A stretch of 64,000 nt of DNA from Talinum fruticosum (lineage: Eukaryota > Streptophyta > Magnoliopsida > Caryophyllales > Talinaceae): assembly GCA_021018815.1 (NCBI GenBank), contig JAITYX010000034.1, forward strand, positions 930,001 through 994,000. Direction: 5' to 3'. The translations under genes and the position numbers were made by a program. Below the pieces are notes generated by a model. The model saw only the letters and a program-made list of their open reading frames with translations, did not search any database and had not been told where the DNA came from. The stretch's first letter is position 1. Each line of letters starts with the position of its first letter. Of this stretch, positions 22,201 through 31,660 are shown piece by piece.

Positions 22201-25200
22201 AGCGGTATTGTGCCCCGTTTGTAGGGAGTTGTCAAGGGAGCTAGCTTTCTTAACATTGGATGACCCTTGATCTCTATCAAGATGCTCCTCAGGTCGGTAT
22301 TCAGTGATCGCTGTCATAATCCCTGTGTCTCTTGTCGGCTCTCCGAGTGAGCTTTCCGTCCTTTTCCCTCTTGTTGACTTCGTCTCCTTCTTCAACACAT
22401 ATTTTTGTGGCTTGGATGAAGTCTGCCACTTTTCAAAGTGCCTCTGCCAAGGTGCATATTTTTGCTCGACCAAGGAGAATTTGAATCTTCCACCCTTGAG
22501 CCCGTTATAGGCTACTTCATCTTATAAGTATGGGATTAGGAGAATTTCTCCATGGAACCTTCGGACGTAGTCCTTGAGAGGTTCATTCTTTCCTTGCTTG
22601 ACTTTGGAGAGATGGATGCTCGTTCTCTTTTTGCTTATGGCTTGCAATGAATTGTCTCATGAACTTCTTGCATAATTCCTCAAAGGAGCATATGCCTCCT
22701 TGAGGAAGACTATTAAACCACCTTTGTGCGACTCCTTTCAAAGTGACGGGGAAGTACCTACAGTATGCGACATCGTCTCCATCTTGCACATACATATGAG
22801 ACTTGTAGTATGACAAATGATCATCCGGAGTCGTGGTTCTATCATAGGGGTCAATGTCCGACACTCTTATCTTCTTTATACGAGGCGCCTTTATGATCAT
22901 TTTCGAGAAAGGTGTGGTGAAGGTAGGCTGAGCTGGACGAGAATCAGGTCCGGAGATAGGAACAACACGGTGCTAGAATCTTGGAACCTCCATCAAGGAT
23001 GCACTTTTCCCCGTTCGGACCGAGGGGTGCACCTTATTCTTTCTGATTTTTGCGGTTTTTCATGTTTGGCATCCCTTGATGCCTCTTTGCTGACCGCACA
23101 CGTTCTCTGATAGTTAACTTCTATTGGTTGTGCATAGGGATGTCATGTTGGTTTGCTTGTTCCGAGTTATGGCCACGAGTGCTTGAACGTGCTGGGTTGA
23201 CCGACCTTCTACATCCTTGCGGCCTCTATTCTTGGCTTGGGCAGGGAAAGCCATTGCTACCCTCGAACCATGCGGATTCACCATAATCAGGTAGGAAACC
23301 TATTTCCCTAATGGGCTTGGTCTTTACCAAGCTTCATGTGAATGAGGGCTTAGACTGATATTGTGTTGATCTACTCATTAGAAGAGTTGGTGTAGGACAT
23401 GACAGATGAACTAGCGGTTTTCGAAAAATTGTCACATCAGGTACGCATAGGAAGGCAGGGTTATTCAATAATGACAAAGCAATTTCATGATACGAGGAAT
23501 ATATAATGCTTTAATATAAATGAATCATTTTATTTGAACTTGTTCAAATATAGAGATAAGAATATCATTGTATATTTTTATATGAATACCAAGCAAGGGT
23601 CCAGGTTGGTTGAGCCTTGACTGGTAATATATTTCTTTCTCTATTAAAACTGATAGGATCTTTTTTGGTGGAGGATAGTTGACAAGTGTGAGCAAATCTT
23701 AGCCCTTGTAATTTTGCTTAGGCTTGGAGTTCAATCATCTTATTTTCTAATTAACAAAAATTTATACATGTTTTATTTTCATTTGAGTAAGTTTCATTCA
23801 AATTTTCAGTTTATAAAAGTGCATGATGCAATTTCGGCTCTTTACATAAGGTTTGCAGTATGAAATTGTTTTATTAAATTTGTGCAATTATAAGGAAGTG
23901 CCTGTGTGTTTTGTAGAGTTGGATACCAGATATTGTTGCTAGTACTAACAAGACTTTAACAAAGTGGGAAGAAATTAGAGAAGAGCGAAAAGAATTTGAG
24001 CTGGAGGTGTCCCAAGAGCTTCATAGTCTTAGCGCAGATGTTATATCCAGAACTGCATTTGGAAGCAGCTATGAAGAGGGAAAAAGAATATTTCAATTGC
24101 AAGAAAAACAAATGAATCTTGTTTCTCTTGCCCTTAGAAGTGTTTACATACCAGGATTCAGGTATATTACTGTCTTATGTACAAGTAGTGGCAGGGTTAG
24201 AAGTTTTATTCAATGATGTCCCTTTTTAATATTATTTTATAAGAAAAAAATTACATATGTGTCCGTTATAGTTTGATATAATAATTTACGAAACCAACAA
24301 TTTTAGATAAATAATTATGGAACATATGAGCTTTGGTTATTGTAGGGACCAATTTTAGGGACAAATTTTATTTTTTGATTTATTTCTGGTTAAAAAACTG
24401 ATGTGGCGATTGGATTTATAACTGGCACATCAGTTTTTTTAGTGGAAAATAAAGTTTGTGCCCGGAATTGGTATCCCTTAATATTTAACCAAACGTCATA
24501 TATTTTATAATTATTTATCTAAAACTATGAGTTTCACAAATTATTATACCAAACCAAAATGAAACCATATGTAATTTTTTCTTTTATAAATATTAATTAA
24601 TTTTTATGGGTATTCACTTTAATAATTATTTAGAGTTTTGAAGATTTTTATACATGTCACGGGACACAGTTGCCGTAAAGATAGTTCCGCAACTGTGTAC
24701 AACTACTTAATGTCTGGTGTATGATCAACAATATAACAAGCGTTTGTGATCATTTGAAAATTCTGAGTGTTTGGTAAGAAGGATATTTTAAATAAAATAT
24801 TGGAAGGAAGAAAGGAATTTGGGTGTGTTTGGTAGCGCGTAAAATCATTTTTCGGAAAAATTATTTTCATGTAAAACAATTTTTCATGTAAAATTTATTT
24901 TCAGCCAACATTTTCAACTGTTTGGTGAGAAACAAAAATGAGAAAGGGTGAGTTTGACCTTTGGCTTTGACCTTCACCAATCCCCCTTCTCTCTCGGTTC
25001 TTTCTCCTCCAGTCAACTGTGGAAAGAGACAGAGAAAATCCATGGCTTCCGATGAACTCCTCTATCCCCTGTTCTTCTTCTTCTTCTTCTTCTACTCCTC
25101 CTCCTCCTATGCACAACTCAATCCTCCACCTTCAATCCCAACTCGCCCAACTCTCGTTATCCTTCGCCACCGGCGCTACCGCACCTCCACCTCCTCAATA

Positions 25201-26918
25201 CCCCTTTCTCAATAATTTCCCCTACCCCGTCGCTGCCCAATCCGATTCTTGGCTTTCCGCCGTCCATATGGCCATCTACGAACGACAATACACCGCCAAT
25301 TCCGCCGTCAACGCCGCGTCGTCGCACTTGGCTTCTTATTTGGATTTTCGGTGTAAAATGATCGATTTCCGCTCCATTTAGTGCTCCGCCACCACCTCCA
25401 TCTCTTGCCCCGCCTCCACCTCCACCTCCACCGCAGCACTGCCGTGTACTTTGTACCTGTGCAATCCCGTGACCACTCACCATTGGGGAATCTGGGATTG
25501 GAGAGCTCAACTGTGAGGGAGGGAGAGGGAGATGAATGGGAAAATGCAGCTTACGCTTATAAAAGGGAAAATATTTTCCTTTGTCAGGGGAAAATCCTTT
25601 TTCCTGAAAATTGTTTTCCAAAATTTTTGTTACCGAACAAATGAAAATCGGAAAATGATTTTCCCGGAAAATGATTTTACGCCCTAACGAACACACCAAA
25701 ATATTTTTATTACGAACATTTTAGAGGCATGTAATTTGAAGTAGAAGATTTTTCTTATTTGGTAGAAGATATATACATACGCTTCTACAAAAATCAAATT
25801 CTACATAGCTTGAACTGAAATTAATTTAAGGTATATGGATGAATATTATCTAGAAAGTCATTCACTATATTTTCTACAAGAAGTTATTTATGTTGCCCAA
25901 CATAATTGACTTTTTATTGTTTATTGTGTATTATCACTTCTAAAGACTCCTAGAGATACACACATCTACAAATCATGACAGCAGTAAATCGAAATATGGA
26001 TACAGGTTTCTACCAACAAAGAAAAACAAGGAGAGATGGAGACTAGATGAAGAAACTAGAGATTCGATAAGGTTGTTGATGGAGAAAAATAGGGAGACAT
26101 TAGAAAATTCAAGGAACTTACTCAATTCGTTGATTTCTGCCGCCTATACTGAGGATGGGAAGGAAAAGAAGTTGAGCATAGAGGAAGTTATAGAGGAGTG
26201 CAAGACTTTCTACTTTGCAGGGAAGGAAACTACAGCTAATCTACTCACTTGGACGCTCATTTTGCTAGCTGCACACGAAGAATGGCAAAGCAAGGCAAGA
26301 CAAGAAGTATTTCGAGTTTGTGGCAATGACGGACTCCCCACTGTAGACAACATACAAGATTTGAGATATGTAAGTTGATTTTTTCTTTTTCTTTTCTTTT
26401 CTTTTTTTTTTTTTTAAAGTTAGTCCATTAACTAATTACAAACAAGCCGTTTAGAAAAGTTAATACATACATATCATGTATATATCTGTTTACAGATAAG
26501 CATGATATTGAATGAAACTCTTCGACTATATCCTCCTGCCGTGATGATGAAAAGGAGAACTAAGAAGGACATCATGTTGGGAAATCTGAATATTCCAGCT
26601 GAGACCCAGTTATATCTGGCTATGGCTGCTATCCATCGAGATATCGAATTATGGGGAGAAGATGCTGATAAATTCAACCCTTTGAGATTTTCTATGCCTA
26701 GAAAACATTTGGCTTCCTTTTTCCCATTTTCACTGGGCCCGAGAGTATGCGTTGGGCAAAATTTGGCTGTCGTGGAATCAAGAATCATCATAGCTATGAT
26801 TATTCAACAATATACCTTCAACTTATCTCCGACATATGTTCATGCACCAATGCAAGTGATGACCTTGCAACCTCAACATGGTGCTCATGTCATTTTTAGA
26901 AAGATTTCAGTTTCATAA
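15748..26918 (+). CDS. CYP721A: cytochrome P450, CYP721A-like (CYP72 clan), four exons
   Basis: Joining 15748-16263, 23917-24161, 26006-26369 and 26496-26918 gives an open 515-residue protein, normal for a plant microsomal P450. All three introns are GT-AG. Features in order: N-terminal hydrophobic anchor (about residues 3-20), hinge [10 protein letters not shown]-helix W155-R159, I-helix AGKETT (325-330) for oxygen activation, E382-x-x-R385, FNPLRF (435-440), and the haem loop [10 protein letters not shown] with the ligand Cys460. As in other P450s it would use NADPH via a reductase at the ER membrane. The family call rests on remembered CYP721A landmarks ([46 protein letters not shown]). 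The substrate is unknown; CYP734A of the same clan is excluded by its different N-terminus. The gene is undamaged although introns 1 and 2 carry transposons. Confidence 0.92.
17284..17441 (-). repeat. left terminal repeat (3' LTR) of the intron 1 element
   Basis: TGTAATCAGGTAG to TTGCAACATCA. It aligns along its length with 23284-23439 (shared blocks: AATCAGGTAG, CATGTGAATGA, GATATTGTGTTGATCT, TTGGTGT.GGACATG). Confidence 0.72.
17740..18335. repeat. tandem array 1 (TTTTAGCTCCCGTAGGCT units)
   Basis: Repeated blocks with the core CTTTTAGCTCCCGTAGGCT(T/A)AAAGT at irregular spacing, alternating with CCCCTTGGGGCTAAAAGTG variants. It lies in the 3' untranslated part of the intron 1 element. Confidence 0.7.
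18336..19080. repeat. tandem array 2 (77-89 bp units)
   Basis: About nine diverged units, each with a core like ACTTTTTAGCTCCCGTAGGC, then TAATTCGTCG, a GATGTCGGCAGATG block, GAACTCCGAAGGATG and a GAGGTGAAAA link. Unit starts are near 18407, 18494, 18580, 18657, 18741, 18828, 18917 and 19005. It shares its core with array 1. Confidence 0.75.
19140..19700. other. pyrimidine-rich island, not a gene
   Basis: The + strand is overwhelmingly C and T, in sharp contrast to its AT-rich surroundings. It gives a long Ser/Pro/Leu-rich frame (18963-19688) only because of composition. It lies in the non-coding part of the intron 1 element. Confidence 0.6.
19800..20110. repeat. short degenerate repeats with GGGCGAGAAAAT-type core
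   Basis: Phrases such as AAGCTCCTTTGGATTGAAAAATA, CTCCTTTACGGTGAAGAAAT and CATTTCGGGCGAGAAAATGA recur about every 40 bases. This is a third repeat-rich block of the intron 1 element. Confidence 0.5.
21348..21650 (-). pseudogene. gypsy protease C-terminal segment
   Basis: Minus-strand frame with [21 protein letters not shown] followed by [13 protein letters not shown], the end of the plant gypsy retropepsin domain (FLVVD.PS.YN.I.GRP.LN pattern). The upstream catalytic DNGSS segment is not visible. After the frame ends no RT is found, so pol is missing. Confidence 0.78.
22018..22900 (-). pseudogene. gypsy gag (Retrotrans_gag), frameshifted
   Basis: 22900-22583 reads [18 protein letters not shown], then [18 protein letters not shown] and [14 protein letters not shown], the capsid-like core of plant gypsy gag. 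22473-22018, in another frame, has [13 protein letters not shown], resembling the H..T..C part of the gag zinc motif. Stops separate the two. It would have formed the particle shell in the parent element. Confidence 0.85.
23110..23283 (-). pseudogene. gag N-terminus of the intron 1 element
   Basis: A frame starting [13 protein letters not shown] at the primer binding site runs through [20 protein letters not shown], then hits a stop. The Arg/Gln-rich composition and the position before the capsid core fit a gag leader. Which ATG was used is not certain, because the first one overlaps the primer binding site. Confidence 0.5.
23261..23283 (-). promoter_or_regulatory. putative primer binding site of the intron 1 element
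   Basis: The minus strand reads TGGTGAATCCGCATGG. The + strand looks like a tRNA 3' end: a T-loop-like TCGAAC, then about 15 bases ending CACCA. It is near the TGGTGACTCC sites of the gypsy elements at 39105 and 47637. It directly abuts the right terminal repeat. Confidence 0.55.
23284..23439 (-). repeat. right terminal repeat (5' LTR) of the intron 1 element
   Basis: TAATCAGGTAGG to TTGTCACATCA; it aligns with 17284-17441 and has lost the initial TG. Confidence 0.7.
23917..24161 (+). CDS. CYP721A: CYP721A-like exon 2 (residues 173-254, part)
   Basis: Begins [10 protein letters not shown] after the acceptor TTTTGTAG and ends SVYIPGFR with the donor AG|GTATAT (phase 2). Includes [19 protein letters not shown], a conserved CYP72-clan segment. 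Confidence 0.92.
24243..24581. mobile_element. MITE with about 100-bp inverted arms
   Basis: Starts GAAAAAAATTACATATG; the reverse complement of its end is GAAAAAATTACATATGG. Arms match inward through TAGATAAATAATTAT. It is flanked by the direct repeat TTTTATAA (24235-24242 and 24582-24589). The centre carries a hairpin-like ACTGATGTGGCGA and TGGCACATCAGT. No coding capacity. Confidence 0.8.
24830..25705. mobile_element. TIR element with GC-rich, gene-like insert
   Basis: The left end GGGTGTGTTTGGTAGCGCG is mirrored at the right (complement TTTGGTGTGTTCGTTAGGGCG), and both are followed by GTAAAATCATTTT and CGG-AAAA motifs. Between the arms lies a GC-richer segment (24950-25550) with a 120-codon frame on + (25019-25381) and a 180-codon frame on -. 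This arrangement is like Pack-MULE-type elements that carry host gene pieces. No certain target duplication was seen. Confidence 0.65.
25019..25381 (+). pseudogene. possible captured gene fragment inside the intron 2 TIR element
   Basis: Open frame of 120 codons with a Ser run, a TPPPP stretch, [12 protein letters not shown] and [20 protein letters not shown]. The middle does not look like plain low-complexity sequence, but I do not recognise the family. It is within P450 intron 2, so it would not be translated as part of the P450. It could be a random frame in GC-rich DNA. Confidence 0.35.
26006..26369 (+). CDS. CYP721A: CYP721A-like exon 3 (residues 254-375)
   Basis: Acceptor TACAG at 26001-26005; begins [16 protein letters not shown] and contains the I-helix [19 protein letters not shown] and [11 protein letters not shown]. 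Donor TAT|GTAAGT, phase 0. Confidence 0.93.
26496..26918 (+). CDS. CYP721A: CYP721A-like exon 4 (residues 376-515)
   Basis: Acceptor TTTACAG; contains [10 protein letters not shown] (ExxR), FNPLRF, the haem loop [14 protein letters not shown], and ends in RKISVS before TAA. The preceding intron (26370-26495) is 126 bp with a long T tract. Confidence 0.94.
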   Translation: MSMILNETLRLYPPAVMMKRRTKKDIMLGNLNIPAETQLYLAMAAIHRDIELWGEDADKFNPLRFSMPRKHLASFFPFSLGPRVCVGQNLAVVESRIIIAMIIQQYTFNLSPTYVHAPMQVMTLQPQHGAHVIFRKISVS

Positions 26919-27392
26919 TCGGTATCTTTTCATGCTATAATCATCATACATTGCGTTGTTAAATTGTTAAGATACAACTATATGTATATGATGAACATGT
27001 TGATGCTTCTAGCTATTTAATCTTTTGTATACTATACTGGTAAAATCGTTTTATTTGTTTTCCTACTTCTCTACACTCGTCTTCTCCAATGTTTTTGCAT
27101 TCTTTTTCTTTTTTTGGCCCCTCCTCCCCTAAATTTTAGATTGTTTTGGTATAATTCCCTAGAAATCATTCATGGGATTTAAATATGCTATTATTGAGAT
27201 AAATTTTATTTGATTCTTTGTTAGTTTGTAAGACTAGCAGCCCAGCTCATATGTGATCGATTAGAATAGACAGGTTATTATTTTAGTAAATTTTTGTATT
27301 TTTTATGTGTTTGATTTTTATTCTTGGATGATAACGAAAAAAATTGAAGCTCAACCTCCCCCTTCCCTACAATTGGGAACTAAAAAAGAGAC
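26919..27392. other. 3' flank of the P450
   Basis: AT-rich sequence that should include the 3' UTR. No canonical AATAAA was singled out. Confidence 0.4.
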
Positions 27393-28640
27393 TTATTGAC
27401 ACTTTAATATTATGTGGTATCAACAAATGACAAAATATTATGTGGTATCAACAAATGACAAAGAAAAAGTCCCTCAAGTATCATAAATAATAAAGTTGTA
27501 TCCTAAGGTATTTTAAATAACTTACTATCTTATAATTTGATGAAAATAATGGAGGCTAATTTAGAGCAATTCCTGAGGTGATATTCCAGAAACACCATTA
27601 GTCTGTTTTTTAATTTTAATTTTTATTGTTGGAAGATTTTAATTATTTTAGTAAATTTTAATTAAATATGTGTAGTTTTATTTAAGAGAAAAGGTATTTC
27701 TTTCAAATAAATTGGATTTACAATTAAATATTAACAATTTATTTTTAGTCTATGGTCCGTAATTATATGAATGAAGTGTCTTTAAAAATGAAATCAGCCA
27801 CTACTTATTTATTGATTTTTCTCAATTCATATGTATATATTTGTAATGCCCCGACCCCGGTAGAGACGTCACATTGTCGGGACCCTTTTCGAGGATCCTT
27901 AAGGCTAATCTATGGAATAACTTGGCAAACATAACCTGTTTGCTAAACTATTGGAAATTGAGCTAAACCGCCCCCTTTTTTTCCCTTAGACAAGTTGCGA
28001 TGAGTCTTAAGCCCACACGGTTTCAGGCGAAACTTTTGGGTTCATACAACCTTACACTATAAAACAAAGTACAGTAATAACGGAGTTTTGGTGGGGGCCA
28101 CCAAGGCCGAATCAGAGCGTCTACAAATGCCAATAAACCTCTAGCTACAGACATACCCGATTACCAAATAAATCTTACACATCATACTCAAAAGCACACA
28201 CAATTAAACACAAGTAATCAATGCAGTAAAGTTTCTTATAGCTAAGAGAGCATCAAAACGGTCTCCAAAATGACAAAGCTTTCCAGGAACCTTAGTGTTG
28301 CTCTGGACATGAAAATATGAAAAAGTAGGGGAATGAGCAACCACAACTCAATGGGAGTCCTCCGCTTCCCAAAAACCAAAATAACTTTGCATGCATACAT
28401 ATGTATAGATATAATAGCAATCAATACATAATGACCATAATATTAGTAATCAAGTCGCATCATAAAGATAATCTTACCTTACTCCACCCTTAATCAAATG
28501 GGAAAACCATGATGCATTAGAACTCAAGTGAACCACATTTCCTTCATAAATGTGACTAATCAATTCCCAATCTGGAACTTAGCTTAATTTTTATCATCTT
28601 TAATTTCTTTGGGCAATAATTAGTACCCTGGTACTCAAAT

Positions 28641-29255
28641 GACGCCTGTGAGCCGACCCAATGTACCACAGTACTGGGATTCGGAACCACTCACGTGTGT
28701 GTACAAGTTTCCTATCCGGGAGGACTTGTAACCTAGGAGTGAAAGCCGCTGCCCTCAGGCCGGAATATGTCACCTTCCTAGATTTTGTATTTCGACGCCT
28801 GTGAGCCGATCCAACGTACCACTGTACAGGGATTCAGAACCACTCACGCGTATACCCAAGTTTACTACCCGAAGGATTTGTAATTTAGGAGTGAAATCCG
28901 CTACCCGTTGGTGGGAATGTGTCACCTTCGTAGACTTGGTATTTCGATGCCTCTGAGTTGACCCAATGTACGACGGTACAGGGATTCGGAAACACTCACG
29001 CGTATACTCAAGTTTCCTATCCGGGAGGACTCGTAATCTAGGAGTGAAAGCCGCTGCCCTCAGGTTGGAATAAGTCACCTTCCTAGATTTCGTATTTTGA
29101 CGCCTGTGAGCCGACCCAACGTACCACGGTACTGGGATTCGGAACCACTCATGCGTATACCCAAGTTTACTACCTGGAAGGACTCATGATCTAGGAGTGA
29201 AAGCCGCTACCCGTAGGCCGGAATATCATCTCATATCACCTTCCTAGATTTCGTA
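28641..29255. repeat. 4 x about 153 bp tandem repeat inside the solo LTR
   Basis: Units start at 28641, 28794, 28946 and 29099, each with GACGCCTGTGAGCCGACCCA, ACTGGGATTCGGAACCACTC, AGGAGTGAAAGCCGCT and TCACCTTCCTAGATTT. They are diverged but clearly head-to-tail. Confidence 0.88.
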
Positions 29256-29464
29256 CTGTTAAAGTGCTCAAACCCAAGGAATCAACTTCCCATTTAACGT
29301 TATGATTGTTATCTCTACCATTTCTTCACATATGTATTTAGTGAATTGCTTCATGAGGCTCAAAGTCATACTTCAAGTCTTAAACTTGCTTCTCGATACA
29401 ACATACAAGGTTTACAAGTATCACGGGACAAAACTCTCAAGTTGTGGGAGTCCAAAATTGCTTT

Positions 29465-29690
29465 GGAGGTCTCCACGGACCTTCCCACGGCCAGTGGAGG
29501 TCAATGGTTGGCTCTAGATGTCAACAAGGGCCTTCCCACGGTTAGTGGGGACTTCTGGTGACCACCACGGGCTACCCCACGACCTGTGGGAGCACCCGCG
29601 GTGGGTATTTTGGGTCAATCAAATCACTGCTTGCCCCCACGGCCTGCCCCACAACTTGTGGGGGCACCCGTGGTGGGTGGCAGTGGCTTC
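29465..29690. repeat. GC-rich short palindromic repeats
   Basis: Recurring CCCACGGCC...GTGGG modules (for example CTACCCCACGACCTGTGGGAGCACC and GCCCCACAACTTGTGGGGGCACC) that can form small hairpins. They are far more GC-rich than the surrounding LTR. Confidence 0.6.
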
Positions 29691-31169
29691 AAAACGCCGT
29701 TTCTTATCTTCTACCTATTTTATCCTTGTGGGATGTTTATGAAAGGTTCATTTTATAAATTTTCCAACATTCTAAGTATCATATTAACTCAATAAAACCC
29801 ATTAAAATGCACATGCAAGATACCTACTTTGCATACCAAGTTTTGGGCAAACACACATTTGCGATCATCGATCCCAAGAGCATTATACAAAGTATATTCT
29901 CTAACAAATGTCAAACCCAAACCTCAACAAAACCATAATTTCACAAAGATTTAAATATATTTGATACACTTCCATATCCATGCATGAAATTATAGCAACA
30001 AAAGGGAAGCATAACCAAGTACATTATGATGATCATGTTTCTACTCCTTTTCCCTCTCTAACATCCTCCTAGCATATTTATATCAATGAACAACTCCAAA
30101 ACACATGCATGCAATAACTTCTTGAAGTTTTGAGCATTCAAGGCTGGTCTACAAGCACACTTACGAAATTCATTTTGTTGGAAAGTAATATACATTGGGG
30201 AGAAGAAGAAAACCCACCTTAATTATGATTGGTGTTAAGTCCTTGATGGTTGTACTCTTGACCCTTCCTTCAATTTTTCTACCTTTTTTCTTATTTCTAT
30301 CCTCAGTGAAAGTGATTAAAGATGAAGGAGTTGAAACTTGGACCAAGGGAGGTTGAAGCAAAATGTCTCATTTGATTTCCCCTCCTTTCTCTCTCTCTCT
30401 TCTCTCCTCCCTCTATTTGGAGTTGTTGGATTTCCTTTTCCAGAGAAAATGAGCCAACCCCTTTGGTTTGTGCCTCACCTTTGATCTATGCACCAGATTT
30501 GGAGTGGGTGCAATGATGGTGAAGCATAGGGGGCTAGGAGCTAGTAGGCTAGGGATGATGGTTGCAATAATAGGCCAAGAAAAGGGTTCAAGCTATTAGA
30601 TTTTTTTTTTCTTTTGCCTAAATGCTCAGATTTTGGAAAGATATGAGCATATTTTGCATGTTTAAAACTTAGGATGTTAATCAATCTATGGTACTATTCC
30701 ATCTAAGCAATTAGCAAGCCAAATAAATATTTTTTAAAGCTTACTCCTAATATTATTTTTCCAACTAAGTTAACTGTTCACTAACAAATTTGTAGATAAA
30801 CACATATATATAAGCTATGAATTTTATTGTAACCAACTATTAAATTAAGTCGCTTAGAGAATAAATTATATATATTAATTAAATATTTTTTCTTAGTATT
30901 TTTTAGGGCGTTACAATATTTTTAAAAAATAGTTAAATTAAGGCCCTTGGATTTTGATCCAAATAACTTATTTATTCATTTTTATTAGTTCATCTTACTC
31001 AAGTTAAATAAAAAATATTAGCATATCATCATTTAACTTTTAAAAAATAATTTGTACGTACAATTATAGAACATTATATGATACCTTAAGATACTACTTT
31101 ATTATTTGGAATACCTGAGGACTTTTTTCATTATTTATTGATACTATAAAAATACCAAAATGTCAATAA

Positions 31170-31660
31170 TTAAAAGAAAATTTCCATTTATATGTGAACT
31201 GTGAACAAGCAGAGAGGAGAAGAAGAGAGGGACATAAAAGAAAAGAAAAGACAGGAAGTTAGAGATAGAACATGGGATGCAAATTTGTTGACATGTTAGT
31301 ATCCCACTCATTGTTTCCCCCACCCTCCCCTTTAACGTCAATCTCATCTATGCGCTTGGCCTCTCACATTCGCTCTCAATATCTCCTATGCCGGCCGACC
31401 ACCACTCCAATGAGGCCTGCTGCCAGCGACCAGCCAGTTGCTACAATGCTACATATTCTTCTCCTTTCTATAGGGTAGGCAAGTGTTCGTGTAGTTAGGG
31501 TTTTGAAATCATAAAACCTTAAATTTCTTTGTAATGCCCCAAATATTAGTATCGACTAATACAACATTAAATGGCATGTGTATTGATTCTTATATGATTT
31601 TATATGAAACTAAAGGGCATAATATATGACACTATTGTTTATATGTAAATATAGGTCGAA
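31170..31660. other. AT-rich spacer with a short LTR-start-like piece
   Basis: Mostly unassigned. At 31533 TGTAATGCCCCAAATATTAG resembles the start of the solo LTR at 27842 and may be the stub of a related LTR. Confidence 0.4.

Larger units (their letters stand above)
17284..23439 (-). mobile_element. Ty3/gypsy gag-protease element (non-autonomous, TR-GAG/Tat-like)
   Basis: Similar direct repeats of about 157 bp bound it (17284-17441 and 23284-23439); the left copy has TG...CA ends. On the minus strand the order is LTR, primer binding site, gag, protease C-terminus, then 3.9 kb without RT, RNase H or integrase, two or three repeat-rich blocks, LTR. The non-coding part includes a pyrimidine-rich island (19140-19700). 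Gag and protease sequence resemble the Tat branch. Stops and frameshifts are present. I saw no clear target duplication (TTCAT on the left, GGTAC on the right), so the ends are not certain. LTR-like sequence left of 17284 may mean the true LTR was longer and the right copy is truncated. Confidence 0.7.
16264..23916 (+). other. intron 1 of the P450 (7653 bp), largely retroelement
   Basis: 16264-16820 is AT-rich unique intron. 16900-17283 is GC-richer LTR-like sequence (CCGGGAACGCCCTCGAATGC and an AG-rich run). 17284-23439 is the gag/protease element described below. 23440-23916 is AT-rich unique intron ending in the acceptor TTTTGTAG. CYP72-clan genes usually have short introns, so the expansion is due to the insertion. 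Confidence 0.85.
24162..26005 (+). other. intron 2 of the P450 (1844 bp) with two small transposons
   Basis: Contains a 339-bp MITE (24243-24581) and a larger TIR element (24830-25705). 24590-24829 and 25706-26005 are AT-rich and hold nothing else I recognise. Confidence 0.85.
27842..30915. repeat. solo LTR, 3074 bp, with 5-bp target duplication
   Basis: Starts TGTAATGCCCCGACCCC and ends TTTTTTAGGGCGTTACA, so it has TG...CA ends with a matching inverted tip (TGTAAyGCCC). It is flanked by the direct 5-bp repeat ATATT (27837-27841 and 30916-30920). No gag or pol coding was found. The tip is of the kind I associate with large chromovirus (Tekay/Del) LTRs, a tentative lineage. It contains the tandem arrays listed below; the rest is non-coding. 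An alternative is a short non-autonomous element without distinct LTRs. Confidence 0.78.
27393..31169. mobile_element. foldback element split by a 3 kb solo LTR
   Basis: The left arm from TTATTGACACTTTAATATT is mirrored by the complement of the right arm, TTATTGACATTTTGGTATT, and the match continues through CCTCAAGTAT / CCTCAGGTAT and AATAATAAAGT.GTATC.TAAGGTA (about 110 bases). Without the LTR and its duplication the element is about 0.7 kb, AT-rich, non-coding. A direct 28-base duplication (AATATTATGTGGTATCAACA twice) sits in the left arm. The outer boundaries are not certain. Confidence 0.65.

Noticed and set aside
23255..23283. tRNA gene
   Set aside because: Only a 3'-end-like segment is present, exactly where a primer binding site belongs; no D-arm or anticodon arm.
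25157..25699. 180-codon - frame with a Gly run in the intron 2 element
   Set aside because: The Gly run mirrors a CCACCT microsatellite; no family recognised, and composition explains the open frame.
28770..29078. 102-codon - frame
   Set aside because: It lies wholly in the 153-bp tandem array, and its repeats only reflect that.
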